Positions 12,269-24,027 of a stretch of 64,000 nt of DNA are shown here, piece after piece. Position numbers and translations under genes: made by a program. This DNA comes from Rhizomys pruinosus. Its lineage: Eukaryota > Chordata > Mammalia > Rodentia > Spalacidae. The notes below the pieces were generated by a model. It had not been told where the DNA came from. It saw only the letters and a program-made list of their open reading frames with translations, and did not search any database. Within the stretch, counting starts at the first letter, position 1. The number at the start of each line of letters is the position of its first letter. The stretch is taken from positions 1,879,171 through 1,943,170 of the forward strand of contig VZQC01012376.1 of the NCBI GenBank assembly GCA_009823505.1, read 5' to 3'.

Positions 12269-12469
12269 CCTTGTTTTGGAATATGTCCACTCTAGTTGAA
12301 CTAAGTAGGAAACTTGAGTGGAAGCATAATAGTTACAAATAAGTGCTAAATCTTAAAATGTTGATGCTAAGGACACGTATTAATAGAGACCTACAGAACT
12401 ATCTCCACGTTCCATCCAGGATAGGACTTTTCATTAATGTGATAAATATTCAAGAGAACCAATTTTATG

Positions 12470-12657
12470 AGGGAATATTTATTTGTGGCTAATGGGGCCA
12501 GAAGATTTTAACCCAAGGTTTTCTGGATTCACTATTGCGAGGCCTGTGATGAGGGCTGCAGGGAATGTGAGGACACAGCTTCTCATCCTATGGTAACCAG
12601 CAAGTTGAGAGAGAGGACAGAGGAGAGAGAGAGGGAAAGGGAAAGGGAGAGGGAGAG

Positions 12658-12709
<52 letters not shown>

Positions 12710-12960
12710 TGGGTCAAGGAAATGGCCCCTAAAGATAGATCTCAGTGAATCAGTGCATTCCTTCCCTCCAAGAAGGCCTCATTCCTGAAAGTTTCCCTCA
12801 TCTTCCAGTAATCCCTTAACATTAGGAGTCCATTTGTGGGTTAATTTATTGATGACGTCACAGCCTTTGTGACCCAAACACCTTCAATGATTGGGTCTGC
12901 CAGCTGGGGACAAAGTCTATGTACTTGAACCTCTGTGGGGATCAGTTCATAATCAAACTA
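12470..12960 (-). repeat. Diverged interspersed repeat with a (GA)n tract inside
   Basis: The 12470-12590 and 12710-12960 segments resemble a rodent DNA-transposon-like repeat in reverse, ending gttcataatcaaactataat. A (GA)n microsatellite (about 12600-12705) lies in the middle. The family is uncertain. Confidence 0.35.
12600..12706 (+). repeat. (GA)n microsatellite
   Basis: GGGAGA-rich units passing into about 22 pure GA units. Confidence 0.95.
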
Positions 12961-13164
12961 TAATGACATCCATAATGAGTGATAACAGTACAGAGAGGCC
13001 TGGAGTCCAAGTCTTGCCAATGCCTATGAAGGACTCTTCATGTCACTATGCTGTTTCTCTGGGAGATGTATCTGGAAACCACTGAAATAGACGGGAGGGG
13101 CAAAATTATGGGGAAAACTCAAGAAGGGGCAGAAAGTAATTAATGAAAAGGTGCCAATTGTACA

Positions 13165-13450
13165 GCTGTCCCTCAGAACTTCATGTTGAAATCTAATTCC
13201 AATTGTGAAATACTGAGAAGTGGGACCTTTAAGAGGTGTGTGGGCCTCCACCTTCAAGAATGGATGAACAGGCATCTTAATAGCAAGAGGCAGTTTGACT
13301 AGATCTGCAATTCACCCCCTAAAGGTCTGAGCCAGGTGTGGCCCCTCAACCCTGGACCAGAACCATGAGCCTAAATAAAGCTCTGCCCTGTGTAACTTAC
13401 CCACTTTGTGCTACTGTGTTATGAGCAACAGAGAACAGGCTAAGGTAGTA
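13165..13450 (+). repeat. Old DNA-transposon-like interspersed repeat
   Basis: Contains the sequence order of an old mammalian repeat: cttcatgttgaaatctaatt, gtgggacctttaagaggtg, then ctaaataaagctctg and gagaacaggctaag. Probably a non-autonomous element; the subfamily is not identified. Confidence 0.45.
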
Positions 13451-13689
13451 GGTGCAAGAAATCAGTTATATGTGTGGAGAAGGCAGTGGGAAGTTCTCAT
13501 ATGGTCAGGAAAACAGGATATTGGGATGGTCCAGCTCCCAGTCTTTCTTCCAACTAATTCTAAAAGACCACTAAAATGGCTCTGTTCCAATCTTCTGGAG
13601 ACCCCACCTACATCCATTCCATTACTAATGGTAATAGTGCTTCTCACAATGAGATTCCCTTTCTTATTCTTCACTCGCTCTCTCACTCT

Positions 13690-13830
13690 TTCTGAGAGAA
13701 GGTCTGGGCATGCAGCCCCAAATGGCCTCAGATCTACCACGTAGCTCATGCTAGCCCCAAACTTGCAATTGTCTTGCTTCAGCCTCCTGAGTATTGGGGT
13801 TACAAGTGTGTGTCACCATACAGGGCTAAC
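13690..13830 (-). repeat. Old B1-type SINE, antisense
   Basis: Diverged B1: agagaaggtctgggcatgca at left, cagcctcctgagtattggg then tgtgtcaccatacag at right. Confidence 0.5.
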
Positions 13831-14149
13831 CATGATTGTCTTATGAAATTCTCTTCAATGAAACTCTTTTGTCTTTGTACTGGTTTCTATGCCAGAATGC
13901 CAGGGCTGGGTTGACTTAAATAAGAATTGATTCCTCCCAATTCTTGCAGCTTGGGAGTCTAAGATCCAGGTATCCCAGATATAGTGTGTAATGAGCACTT
14001 GTCCAAGCTTGGAGACAGCCAGGCTTTCTATGTCCTCATGGGTCAGAAACTGAGTGTAAGAGGTCCTCAGGCTTCCTTCTACAATGGACTTAATCTCATC
14101 AATGAGAGCTCCACCCCATTACCCAACCATCTTCCACAGTTCCTGTGGT

Positions 14150-14508
14150 GCTTGAATGAGAATGTTCCCCACAGGCTCCAAGTATTTGACTAGCTGGTCA
14201 ACTCCCCAGTTAATGACACTGTTTGTGGAGGTTTAGGAGGGGTGACCGTGCTGGGGGAAGCACCTCTAGAGGGAGGCTCCCACGGAGAGCCCATAGCCAC
14301 ACCCCATTTCCAACTTCGCTGTCTTCTACCTCCTGTGCCTTCTGGAAGGTGTGCATACTCAGCTTTTAGCTTCAGCTGCTTCCTGCCATGCCTCCCCAAC
14401 CATGAGGGCCTCTTATCCATGGAAGCGGAAGCCTAATACTCTTCCTTCTATAAGTTGCCTTCATCATGGTGTTTTATCACAGCAAAAGAAAAGTAGCTGA
14501 TACAGTTC
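14150..14508 (+). repeat. Family B interspersed repeat
   Basis: The head gcttgaatgagaatgttccc and caggctccaagtatttgact match the copy at 17164. The end is ttttatcacagcaaaagaaa. Shared with 5505-5860 (reverse) and 17163-17480. Confidence 0.6.
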
Positions 14509-14884
14509 CCAGTTCCCATCAGCATGTTGGGGGGGTGGGATTTCACCATGTGCATTTGGGGAGAAAGCAAGCATTCAATCCATTGCAATGACTGAGAATG
14601 TTAGTATGTAAGTCTTGTGCTTTCTTGGGACACAGCATGGGAGTTTTAGGCATGTTGCATGATACAAGTCGATAGGGAAGCTCATTACTGAGCCTCCATA
14701 ATGCTCTCATTAAAAATGAGCCACATCTCAGCTCCTGCGTGTTAGACTGACCTGGGTGTAACGAACCCAGAGGAGAAAATGTACTTAAGAAGTGTCTGAC
14801 TGGAAGAACAGCTCGAGGTGCAGTCTCTGAGCTCCTGTGTTGTACACTTGGTTCCTAGCTGGTAGCACTAGTTTAGTTGGGAGG

Positions 14885-15215
14885 TTGTTAAGTCTGTAGA
14901 CAGTCAGACAGCATGTCCTAACTGGAACTCAAGTGGGATTTTGTCCCTGTTCTGTCTGTGTCTGTGTCTGTTTGTGTTTGTCTCTGTGTCTTGTGCGCAC
15001 GTGCACACACACACACAAATTCTTCTTCCTGATTAGCAGTGTAGTAAGCAGTTCTCTGCCTGAGGCTCCCATCTCCATGATGATGAGCCCAAATACACAG
15101 GACCAAGTGACCATGAGATGAACCCTCTGACACCTTGAACCAAAATAAATCTTTTTTCCTTTAAGTAGATTCTATCAGATTTTTTTTCATCACAAAACAG
15201 TAAGTAGCTAATGAA
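14885..15215 (+). repeat. Partial family B-like repeat with a TGTC/CA-rich interior
   Basis: The end section (gaaccaaaataaatc then cacaaaacagtaagtagct) resembles the 3' end of family B. A degenerate TGTCTG and CACA stretch sits at 14945-15017. Confidence 0.4.
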
Positions 15216-16368
15216 TTGTCTCTGTAAGCACTACATCTTTTTATCATCTATCTGAGCTAACACGTTACCTACTTCCAGAACCCTGATCTTCATCCCTGCT
15301 AGGCAAGTACTCCACCACATGAGCCTCGTGCCTCAGCTTGAAATCAGTTCTGTGGCCTGTAATTCAATGTCATGTTTTTCTCTAACTCAACTGCATAAAG
15401 TACATCTCTAATGAGAGCCGTAAACTCCTCTTCTCTCACATTGTCTATATATTTCCCAACAAAGTAAAGACATAGCAAGTGTCTGGCATCTGCCTGACCT
15501 GCATTTTCAAACAACTTTTGCCATTACTCTGTAAGCCTAAGACATTTCTGAAACTGTTTGAGCACTAGTTTCTGGATATAAAATCAGGGTAATAAAATCT
15601 CTCAAGCATTTTTTAAGGAATAAATAGATGTTATAAGCTTCCTGCATTAATGGAGAAAATCAAGAATATAAACTATGAAATGGTGTACTGTAAAAATCAA
15701 TCAAAAGAGAAGGAGCTGCCAAGCATTTGTTAGGCCCAAATGCTTTTAAGGGGCTTGAGATATTGCTTTATTGTTTTCATGATTTCTCTTATAAGTTCCA
15801 AGCCATGAAAATGAGAAGTCAGAAAATTATTCTAAAAAAAATATCTTGGCATGGCAGAAATCTCAACGTGAAATTTTAAAAGCAGTCATTTGTTATGTGT
15901 GGAATTTCTTACTTTGGGCTCTACTGAAACAGGGGGTGAGGCCAGGATTTGGTAGAATTCATATCATTAAGAGGTGCAATAAGCCACATTCCATAGGTGA
16001 GCCCTCAAGAATTCCCACTTGACTCGTGGGACTGGATATGATAAAATAGCATGAATGAACACAATGAAAAGGGAAAGAAAAATTCAGCTGGTTATAATCC
16101 AAAGGGGCAAGATTACCCACAAACAGTTTAATCTAATTATACAAGCCCTTTAAAAGCAGAGTTTTCTCTAGACCTTGGCAGAAAGAGAAGTTAGACAGGT
16201 TCCAAACACAAGTGTTGAGAGAGTTTCACATAGGCTTTGAAAATGGAGAGCTACATTTCTGCTCCCTGGCAGACACCTTGGTGAGGTCAGTCCTGACCAA
16301 GGATAGAGGTCTTTCTACACTATTCATACAAGATGCTATAAAGTTTTCTTGCTGAACAAAGGCATCCG
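15216..16368. other. No gene or clear repeat seen
   Basis: A/T-rich unique-looking intergenic DNA with no convincing open frame, SINE or LINE sequence. Conserved regulatory elements could exist but cannot be seen from one sequence. Confidence 0.5.
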
Positions 16369-16669
16369 CAGGCGTTACATTTATTTTATTTTTTTTTTTT
16401 TAAACTTTTTTTTTTTATTAATTTTATTTATTTCCATATGTGTATGAATGTATTGTCTGCATGCAAGTTTGTGCACCCGTGTCATGCAATGCCGCGGAGG
16501 TCAGAAGAGGGTCTCGGATTCCCCTGGAACTGGAGTTCTCCTGGAATAGGAGTTTCAGACGGTTCTCGGCCGCCATGTGGGTGCTGGGGATCGAACCCGG
16601 GTCCTCTGCAAGAGCGGTCGGCGCTCTTAACCGCTAGGCCATCTCTCCAGCCCCAGGCGTTACATTTAT
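16369..16669 (-). repeat. Young B2 SINE with internal duplication and 16-bp TSD
   Basis: The B2 body is 16385-16653, antisense, bounded by caggcgttacatttat at 16369-16384 and 16654-16669. CpGs are well kept (gccgcggaggtc, ggttctcggccgcc). The consecutive ctggagttctcctggaa and taggagt segments are an internal duplication missing from older copies here, such as 28076-28291. The reversed B box is gggatcgaacccgg. Confidence 0.95.
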
Positions 16670-17071
16670 AAGTGTTGGTTCTTTGACTTCAAATAAGGGT
16701 GCAGTGGAGGAAAGCTTTCCCAGTTTCCTATTCTTCCTTGTTGCACATCTCCCGTGGGAAAGGAAGGACCCACTATAAACAAGAGGCTGTAAAGTGTGTT
16801 GACCTCAGACATTCTCCTCAGTATGCACCATGTGACGCTGAGGAATGACTCCTCAGTAGCTACAGCTTCTACTTCACTCAATGCATTGATGCATCAGCTC
16901 TACAGAAATTCCCTCAGCACAATGCGGCATCTCTAGAACCCTGTATTAGACCCAAGTCCTTATTTTCATTCTCAGGAACACCTTAAAAAGAACGCATAAA
17001 CAATTCAAATGTCATTTGTCTCTTCTGAGATGACAGAGATATAAAGGTAAGCCACATGACTTTTGTTTTCT

Positions 17072-17162
17072 TTTTAATATATATTTTTATTAAATTTTTG
17101 TGTATTTCATACATCTTAATCACATTTATACCTCCTCCCCTGTCTGTACCTCCTATACCCCA
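17072..17162 (-). mobile_element. L1 3' terminus fragment, antisense
   Basis: tttttattaaatttttgtgt then atttcatacatc matches the reversed L1 end also seen at 3530-3575, followed by a C-rich tract. Only about 90 bp remain. Confidence 0.5.
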
Positions 17163-17480
17163 TGTGGTGGTTTGAATGAGAAGGTCCCCCATAGGCTCCA
17201 AGTATTTGGACATTTTGTCCCAAGCTGGTGGTGCTGTTTTGGGTGGTCTTAGAAGGTGCGGCCATGCTGGAGGAAGCACTTCACTGGGGGTAGACTTGGG
17301 AGTTCCTAAAGCCTTGCCAATCTCCAGTGGCTGTCACTGCTTCCTGTGCCTGCTAGGTGATGTGAACCTCTGCTTTCTGCTCCTGCGCTGGGACCTCCTG
17401 CCACCACGCCTCCCCATCATGATGGACTCTAACTCCCCTGGAACCAGAAGCACGAATAAACTCTTCCTTTCATCTAAAAA
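17163..17480 (+). repeat. Family B interspersed repeat (reference copy in window)
   Basis: Runs from gtggtggtttgaatgagaag to gaataaactcttcctttc. Shares its head with 14150-14508 and, reversed, with 5505-5860. A 140-codon frame over it is a chance product of the repeat. Confidence 0.6.
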
Positions 17481-17599
17481 AAAAGGAAGAAAAGAAAATG
17501 GAGAACTAGTGCTGAGCAGGGCTTCCACAGACCCTCAAACGGCACTGCCCCTGCTCTGGGTTACCCACCAGAGCTGCATGGTGAGACCGCATTGCTGAA

Positions 17600-18662
17600 G
17601 ACGCTACACAAATGAGCTATAGCACAAACAAGGAGAAATGAAGCTGGTGCGGACTTCAGAGCCTCCTTTCTAGGGCTGAAAGGTGCTATGCACCAGAAGG
17701 AGAAAGTAAGTACTCGTCAACCTTACCGAGCTGTGAATCCTGTGAACTACAATAACAACTAGCCTGACAAGATACACCCACTGGTGCAATAGTGGTATGA
17801 ATATTATAGGAGTAACCACCCACTCTTTAATTGGATTTAAGGTCTGCTTCCCAGGATGGAATACATACCTGACATTGATAATAAGCTTAAGAATCTGAGG
17901 CTAGACAGGTCACAGGACACAGGGAAGAACCTAATACTAGTTTTCTATTAAATAGTTATAGTAAACTGACTCCTAATGACTTATTGCTATACCCATGGAT
18001 TAATGTACCTCTCAACTCTCACCAGAGAAGTTTCTCTACACAACAGAAACCCACAACTGGCCAATGTATAGAGACTAAGAGGCTGCAGAGTGTTTATCCA
18101 CAAATAGGACACCTATACTAGACCTCTGCTGTGCAAGGCTCAGGGATCGTTGCAATAGAAGGAGTAGAGAGATTGTAAGAGCTGGAGGTGGTACATCTAC
18201 AGGGAAACAGAGTTTTCAGACAGCTGGTCAGCTACACATGAACTCACAGCAATGGCGCTAGCATGCACAAGTTCCATGCAAGCTCAAACCAGACAAAATC
18301 CCAATATAGACATGAGGAAGTAGGTAAGAAGTTCCAACCCCACCTAAGGAAATTCTGTCAATGGATGACTTTTGGGAAAGGCAAAGACAGTCTCTTTCAA
18401 GCATGGGACTCTTGGTAGGCTCCAGTCGATGGAACCACACTGAAGGATATTTGGAGACATAAAATATATATATATATTTAATGTATTTTATTTAATGTAT
18501 TTTATTACATATATATATATACATATATATATGTATATATATATATGTAATAAAATACATTAAATTGGGCAGAGCCAACCAGGGAGGTGGGGACAAGGGA
18601 GAGGATCTAAATGCCATCAAATTATACTGTATGAAAACCTCAAAAATTAAATAAAAAAAGAA
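17600..18662 (+). mobile_element. L1 3' region fragment (ORF2 remnant/3' UTR)
   Basis: The end part (cagtcgatggaaccacactg, then gagaggatctaaatgccatc and an A-rich tail) parallels the L1 piece at 45310-45750 (cagtggatggacccacactg, gagaggatgtaaataacatg). A TA-rich tract occurs at the same relative place in both; here it is a perfect palindrome at 18491-18564. The 5' limit is uncertain. Confidence 0.55.
18491..18564. repeat. Perfect 74-bp palindrome
   Basis: Two 37-bp arms with no spacer. The outer part is tttaatgtattttattacat and the inner part is TA/CA-rich. I compared every base of the left arm with the complement of the right arm and found no mismatch. It could extrude as a cruciform. It lies within an L1 3' fragment. 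Confidence 0.93.
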
Positions 18663-18934
18663 AAAGTGCTGGGTGGAAAACAACTGTGGTAGTCATGGTG
18701 GAGGAGCGGTTGATGGAATACATATGACGTGAAGGCAGAGGTAAGGCAGGAGTATCTGAAGGGATTTCTGGGAGGATGCCCAGAAATCATACATATATCA
18801 TAACAGACACATGCAGCATATGTTAGAAGAAGCCTTTATAACCTAACTTTAGGATTACTTTTAAAAGGAAAAGCCTGAGCGTGACCTCCAGCAGCTGAGA
18901 CAGCCTCCACGACAGTCAAGTTGCAAGGACATGC

Positions 18935-19180
18935 CTATCCAGGACATCCCTATCCAGGACATGCCTATCTGAATGGTGCAGGCCTGTATTCCCAGCTACG
19001 TGGGAGGCTGAAGGCAAAGATTACAGGAGCCTTGTCGGAGTTGCAGAATGAATTCACCATCAGCCTAGGCCACTTAACAAGTCCCTGTCTCAAAATAAAG
19101 AAGTAAAAAAGGGTTGAGGATGTAGCCCAGTGGTAGAGCACTTCCCTAGTATGGTAAAGGCTATAGGTTCAACCCCAGAA
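18935..19180 (+). repeat. B4 SINE (B1-like part plus ID-like part)
   Basis: The first half (gtattcccagctacgtggga to gtccctgtctcaaaa) is B1-like. The second (tagcccagtggtagagcact to ggttcaaccccag) is ID/tRNA-like with a B box. This order defines B4. Confidence 0.7.
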
Positions 19181-19671
19181 TTGAAAAAGAAGTTCCAAGC
19201 CCTCTATTCTACAACTGTAACAAAGTGGATTCTGTCAATATCCTGAACAAACTCGGAAGCAGGTGATTTTCCAAAGTCTCCAGATAGTCACCCAGCTTGG
19301 CTGACAACTTGAGGAAGCCTTGGAAAACCCTCAGCAGAGAGCTCAGTCAATCCTGCCTGACCCCCGACCTATGGGGCAGGTGATACTTTTATTACAGGTA
19401 ATAAAGGTCTGGTGAGAAATTGGAGGTAATTTGTTATGTTGCAATGAAACTCTAACAAAGGAGGGATGGGGCCTTGGAAGTTTGAGTAAGGGAAAGGAGA
19501 AGGAAGAAGGAAAGAGGACACCCAGTACAGAAGTGGCCAGTTGGGGAGGGCGTGTGTGGAGCAGGGATGGCTCCGCATACAGTGATTTTCTGGGATTATG
19601 TGACAACGTCCAGAATCATCCATCACAGGGCCACAGCCTCCAGCTACTTCTCAGGCAAATGATCTACACTT

Positions 19672-19962
19672 GTGATGGCTAATTGTCAGTTTGCCAGGAT
19701 CTAGACTCCCGTGAGTGCATTTGCCAGGGCTTCTCTAAATTAACCTGCCTGAGAGCTTTTCTTGATTTCCTTAACTGAAGTAGGAAGACCCACCCTGACT
19801 GTGAGTGGCCCCTGCTGGGTAGGGGTGGGGAAGGTGGGTGGAGGGTGTGAAGGGGTGGACAGGATGAAGCCCAAGGAAAGCTCTTCCTTTTTGCCTGCTG
19901 GCCATTGAGTCTTGCTGGCTAGTTCCATCTGCTCTGCTCCTGAGTTCCTCTACTTTGCATGG
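19672..19962 (+). repeat. Older DNA-transposon-like repeat, left part, interrupted
   Basis: tgtgatggctaattgtcag and gaagacccaccctgactgtg are typical of a rodent hAT-Charlie-type element. Its continuation appears to be 20373-20600, so family A at 19963-20372 is nested within it. Confidence 0.5.
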
Positions 19963-20372
19963 TGTGCTGGATAGCTTTAGTGTCAACTTGACACACCTGA
20001 GTTGAGGGAGGCTCAATTGGGGAATTGGCTCCATTGGATTGGCCTGTGGCCACATCTGTGGAGTATTGTCTTGATAGCTGAGCCATGTGGGAGGGCCCAG
20101 CCCACTATGGGTGGTGCCACCCTGGGCAGGTTGTTGTGTACTGTATAAGAGGTCAGGCTGGGCATGGGCCAGGGGAGCAAGCCGGTAAACAGCATTCCTC
20201 CATGGCCTGTGCTTCAGCTCCTGCCTCCAGGTTCCTGCCCTGAGCTCCTGCCTTGGGCTCCCTAAGTGATGAACTGTGACCCAGGAGATGTAAGCTGAAT
20301 AAACCCTTTCCTCCCCAAGTTGATGTCGGTCAGAGTGTTTTGTCACAGCAATGGAAGACAAACTAGAACATA
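19963..20372 (+). repeat. Family A interspersed repeat, nested copy
   Basis: Runs from gtgctggatagctttagtgt to ttttgtcacagcaatggaag. Five loci in the window carry this family. A hAT-Charlie relative (URR1 type) is possible. A 245-codon minus-strand frame here crosses both repeats and is not a gene. Confidence 0.65.
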
Positions 20373-20600
20373 TGGTTCCTGCTGGCCGTCCTTCCCTGAC
20401 ATTAGAGCCCAGCTTCTTTAGCCTCCCAAGGTGGACTGATGACCAGCAGCTCTCCAAGAACTCTCTAGCCCTTCGGCAGCAGATCGAGACTGCTGAGGCA
20501 TGCAACATGGTGGACTGAGCAGTTACTGGCTTTCAGCCTCTTGATGTGAAGCCATTCTTGGTCTACCCAGACCATACTTTATAAGCCAAGCTATTGAGCC
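20373..20600 (+). repeat. Older DNA-transposon-like repeat, right part
   Basis: Resumes after the nested family A copy with ggttcctgctggccgtcctt; ends near cataagccaagctattgag. Continuity with 19672-19962 is inferred from the common rodent element order. Confidence 0.4.
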
Positions 20601-20631
<31 letters not shown>

Positions 20632-20776
20632 GGTATTTTTGAGACAGGGTCTCCCTTTAAGTCCCACCTGGCCTGGAGCTCACTCTGTAGACCAGGTTGG
20701 CCTTGAACTCACAGAGATCCACCTGCCTCTGCCTCCCGAGTGCTAGGATTAAAGGCATGTGCCACCACACCCAGCT
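20601..20776 (-). repeat. B1 SINE with (TTA)n tail
   Basis: Antisense B1 (20633-20776) whose tail at the left is about ten TTA units. The head ends ccaccacacccagct. Confidence 0.9.
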
Positions 20777-20883
20777 GAGCCCTCTTTTAATATGTTTCCT
20801 ATGCATTCTATTTTGCTAGAGAATGCTAAGTAATACAAGGGCTGTAGTCCAAGACTGTTTAAAGTCGGGGTAGAGCTGGGAAC

Positions 20884-21003
20884 TCTCTGTGAGTTCAAGG
20901 CCAGCCTGGTCTACAGAGCAAGCTCCAGGCCAGCTGGGACTAAAGGGAGACCCTGTCTCAAAAAGACAAAAATAAATAAATAAATAAATAATAAATAAAA
21001 TAA
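20884..21003 (+). repeat. B1 SINE, 5'-truncated
   Basis: Begins inside the element at tctgtgagttcaaggccagc and ends in (AAAT)n. Confidence 0.9.
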
Positions 21004-21411
21004 AGTGGGGGTAGAGAAGGCTCTGTGGCAAAGGACAGTAAGGCATAATTAGAACTCTAAGGCAGAAAGTAGGACCTACAAAATGAGGCTCAACTTGAAC
21101 AGAAAGTTCTAAAAAGCTGTGGTTGAAAGCAGAAGTGAGCCAAAGTAAGAAGAGATCCATATTTATAATAAAATTTTATAATCATAAATTGAATCACAAT
21201 CTTTGAATGTAAGATATAAGTCTTGAAGGGGTGAGAGTCTCAAAGGGCTTGGGTAGTTCCCAGTGGAAGAGGAATACCGGCCCAAGTCTTACAGCCAGCA
21301 GGGCAGGCTCTGTCCACCCCTCAGTGCCGCTGTCCTGCTGGTGAAACAGTGTTAAATCATGAACTCCAGAGTTCCTCAGCTGCTTAATGAATTCCTCCTA
21401 CCATTTTCTTT

Positions 21412-21600
21412 TCTTTTTCTTTTTTTTGTCTTTTTGAGACAGGGTCTCCCTTTAGTCCCAGCTGGCCTGGAGCTTGCTATGTAGATCAGGCTGGCCTTGA
21501 GCTTGTTATGTAGACCAGGCTGGTCTTGAACTCACAGAGGTCCACCTGCCTCTGCCTCCCAAGTTCTGGGATTAAAGCCGTGTGCCACCATGCATGGCTA
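21412..21600 (-). repeat. B1 SINE with internal duplication
   Basis: Antisense B1 in which the middle block appears twice: tatgtagatcaggctggcct and, 30 bp on, tatgtagaccaggctggtct. Confidence 0.88.
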
Positions 21601-22402
21601 AGCCGCAACTTTCTCTGCACCAAACAAAACTCCAAGGCCGTTCTAGTTTCTCAGTTCATGTCACACCTGAACATGTTAGAGCTTTGTATGAGCACTTACT
21701 CTGTAGTGCTTATAGCATATCAGCAAAACCAGATCTCTCTGTGTAGCTTTCAAATATAAAGTTAGCTGGAAAAGTCTGACACTGAGCTGCTTCTCTATAG
21801 TTTTCAAGCTTGGGGTTTCTCTCTAGGGGCTTGGAGTCATTTAGAAGCACTTTCACCTCCTGACTTGCATTTTTCTTCTCTCTGCCTTCTGGAGTGGGAG
21901 AATCCAACTTGAATGAACAAGCAACTTGATCTCCAGACTTGCTGATACCCTGCTCCTTGCTCTGGAACACTTATCCTAATGTACACACACTTTTAAAAGA
22001 AACAAGTCTATTATTTCTAATATTGAACTATATTTTATCTTAAACAACTGAATTGACACAACTGACAAGGATTCCCAGAGTTCCTGATCAGGACTCATGT
22101 TCAGCCCAAAGGAAAGCTCTGTGCAAAGCCTTTCTGGGCATCTCATCTTGTTTCTCTTCTCTCCAGTTCCAACAATATTCAGACTCTGCTTGGGTGCTCC
22201 AGTCACTCCCAGTCTATTGGCCATGCTGGGCAAAAATTCTCAGTGTAGTTGAGCTTTCACTGTAAGTGCCTTGATTGGTCACAAGGGAAAATAAAGAAAA
22301 GATGAGACGAGAACTTTGATGGAGTTCCAATGAAATGACTTTACCATTCTGTGTTCAAACAACATTCTGCAATCCATGTAACCATGGAAATATATATATT
22401 GT

Positions 22403-22546
22403 CTTTTGGGGACAGGGTCTCCCTGCAGCCCCAGCTGGCCTGGAACTTACTCTGTAAACCAGGCTAGACTTGAACTTACAGAGATCTGCCTGCCTCTGCC
22501 TCCTGAGTGCTAGGATTAAAGGCGTGCACTACCACACCCAACTTAA
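22403..22546 (-). repeat. B1 SINE
   Basis: Antisense B1 from ttttggggacagggtctccc to taccacacccaac; directly abuts a B2 fragment. Confidence 0.88.
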
Positions 22547-22645
22547 AGATGGTTCTTAGCTGCCATGTGGGTGCTGGGAATCGAACCCAGGTCCTCTGTA
22601 AGAATGGTCAGCTCTCTTAACCAATGAGCCATTTCTCCAGCCCCC
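22547..22645 (-). repeat. B2 SINE 5' fragment
   Basis: Only the reversed head half: gctgccatgtgggtgctggg to cagccccccccc. Contains a C9 run. Confidence 0.88.
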
Positions 22646-22865
22646 CCCCCAGCCATGGAAATTTAAAGCCTGGCCCCTTTTATGTCTTAACAGCTCTGAA
22701 CACATAGTGCTTCTTACATCGCTGTGTGCTAGGGAACATGTGTGATGTACTGGATGTTGACTGCACCTGCGCATGTACAAATTTGAAAAATACCAGTAAG
22801 GAAACTTGCACAGTGACTTCTATAGTGAGTCTTACCCTGCCTCATGTCTGCCAACTTCCCTGACA

Positions 22866-22918
22866 CTTTCTCCCTTCTCCCCTTCTCCCCTTCTCCCCTT
22901 CTCCCCTGCTCCCCTTCT
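22866..22918 (+). repeat. (TTCTCCCC)n microsatellite
   Basis: About five units of ttctcccc, one with ctgctcccc. Confidence 0.9.
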
Positions 22919-23691
22919 GTGGACTTGCTGGGAGTCTAGGGTCTTGTCTGCAGCTATAGGTCTGGCATTTATACCACTAATTCAGTGTACTAGAGTACAC
23001 TTTCCTCTTATCTCAGTATGATTATCATTCAAGTCTTAGCCAAAAATGTGTCCTTAAACACCTATGTAAATAAAACATCTTGCCAGTCATTGCATCTGTG
23101 TTCACTGGTACCAACAGCCTTTTTTTTTTTCTTATTGGTTTGCTTATTGATTAGTCAATTGATTAATTGATTATCTTCTCTTTCCAGATTATAATATCTG
23201 ACCCGAAACTCTGTTCCTGACATCCAACATATAGTAAACACTCAATGAGCTAGATGACACTTTTACTTTAATCCTGTAATGCACGATATTAGTCTTACCA
23301 ATGATATGGGGAAACAGGGTCCCCTTCATGGTTCTTAGTCTCATTCAGGAAAGAATTCAAGAATGGATTCGAACAGAAGCTTTAGGACAGTTTCACTAGG
23401 AATTAAAGAGGAATCCTCAGGGCAAGCAAGCCATAAAATGCAGCAGCTGTCCTGAGCAGGAGAATAGAAGAGAGAAGGTAAAAAGTCCATAAAGCCACGC
23501 CTGCCTAGAGCCAGCACGGAGGTCAGCCACATGTTGAACTAGCAGCTGCATTGCATGGCAGGAAGGGAGCTTTAGAGAAAAAACAAAGAAATCCAAAATG
23601 TTGGGGCAGCCCAGAGTGCTAGGGAAGGATGCTTAGGAAAAGAGATAGAAAGGAGGAGAGACTGTGGTTGGAGTTCAGAAAGTCAGGCAGA

Positions 23692-23876
23692 GGCTGAGCA
23701 TGGTGGTGCACGCCTTTAATCCCAGCACTCGGGAGGCAGAGGCGGGAGGCAGATGCAGGAGGAACTCTGTGAGTTCAAGGCCAGCCTGCTCCACATAGTG
23801 AGCTCCAGGCCAGCTGGGACTAAAGAGAGACCCTGTCTCAAAAACGCCAAAAAACAAAACAAAACAAAACAAAACA
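23692..23876 (+). repeat. B1 SINE with (AAAAC)n tail
   Basis: Sense B1 with a local duplication gaggcgggaggcagatgcag, ending in aaaac units. Confidence 0.9.
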
Positions 23877-24027
23877 GAAAGTCAAGCAGACTTCCGGAGA
23901 GCCTCATATCTGTGGCCTGGCCAATAAGTACTACACGGGGGCAGGGATTCCAGGTAGGAATCACCATCTCTTTAATACACCTGGTATTCCACGTATCTCT
24001 TTTGCATGACTCAAGGTGAGTCTGCTG

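Noticed and set aside
11353..12342. Frames of 127-178 codons with repeated DTYSTWLTM or GHLFHMAHH peptides
   Set aside because: Products of a 27-bp tandem repeat whose length is divisible by three; several frames are open at once, which a real gene would not show.
19771..20508. 245-codon minus-strand open frame, the longest gap-free frame in the window
   Set aside because: It runs across the family A repeat and the older repeat around it; frames of this kind recur wherever these repeats occur. No protein family resemblance.
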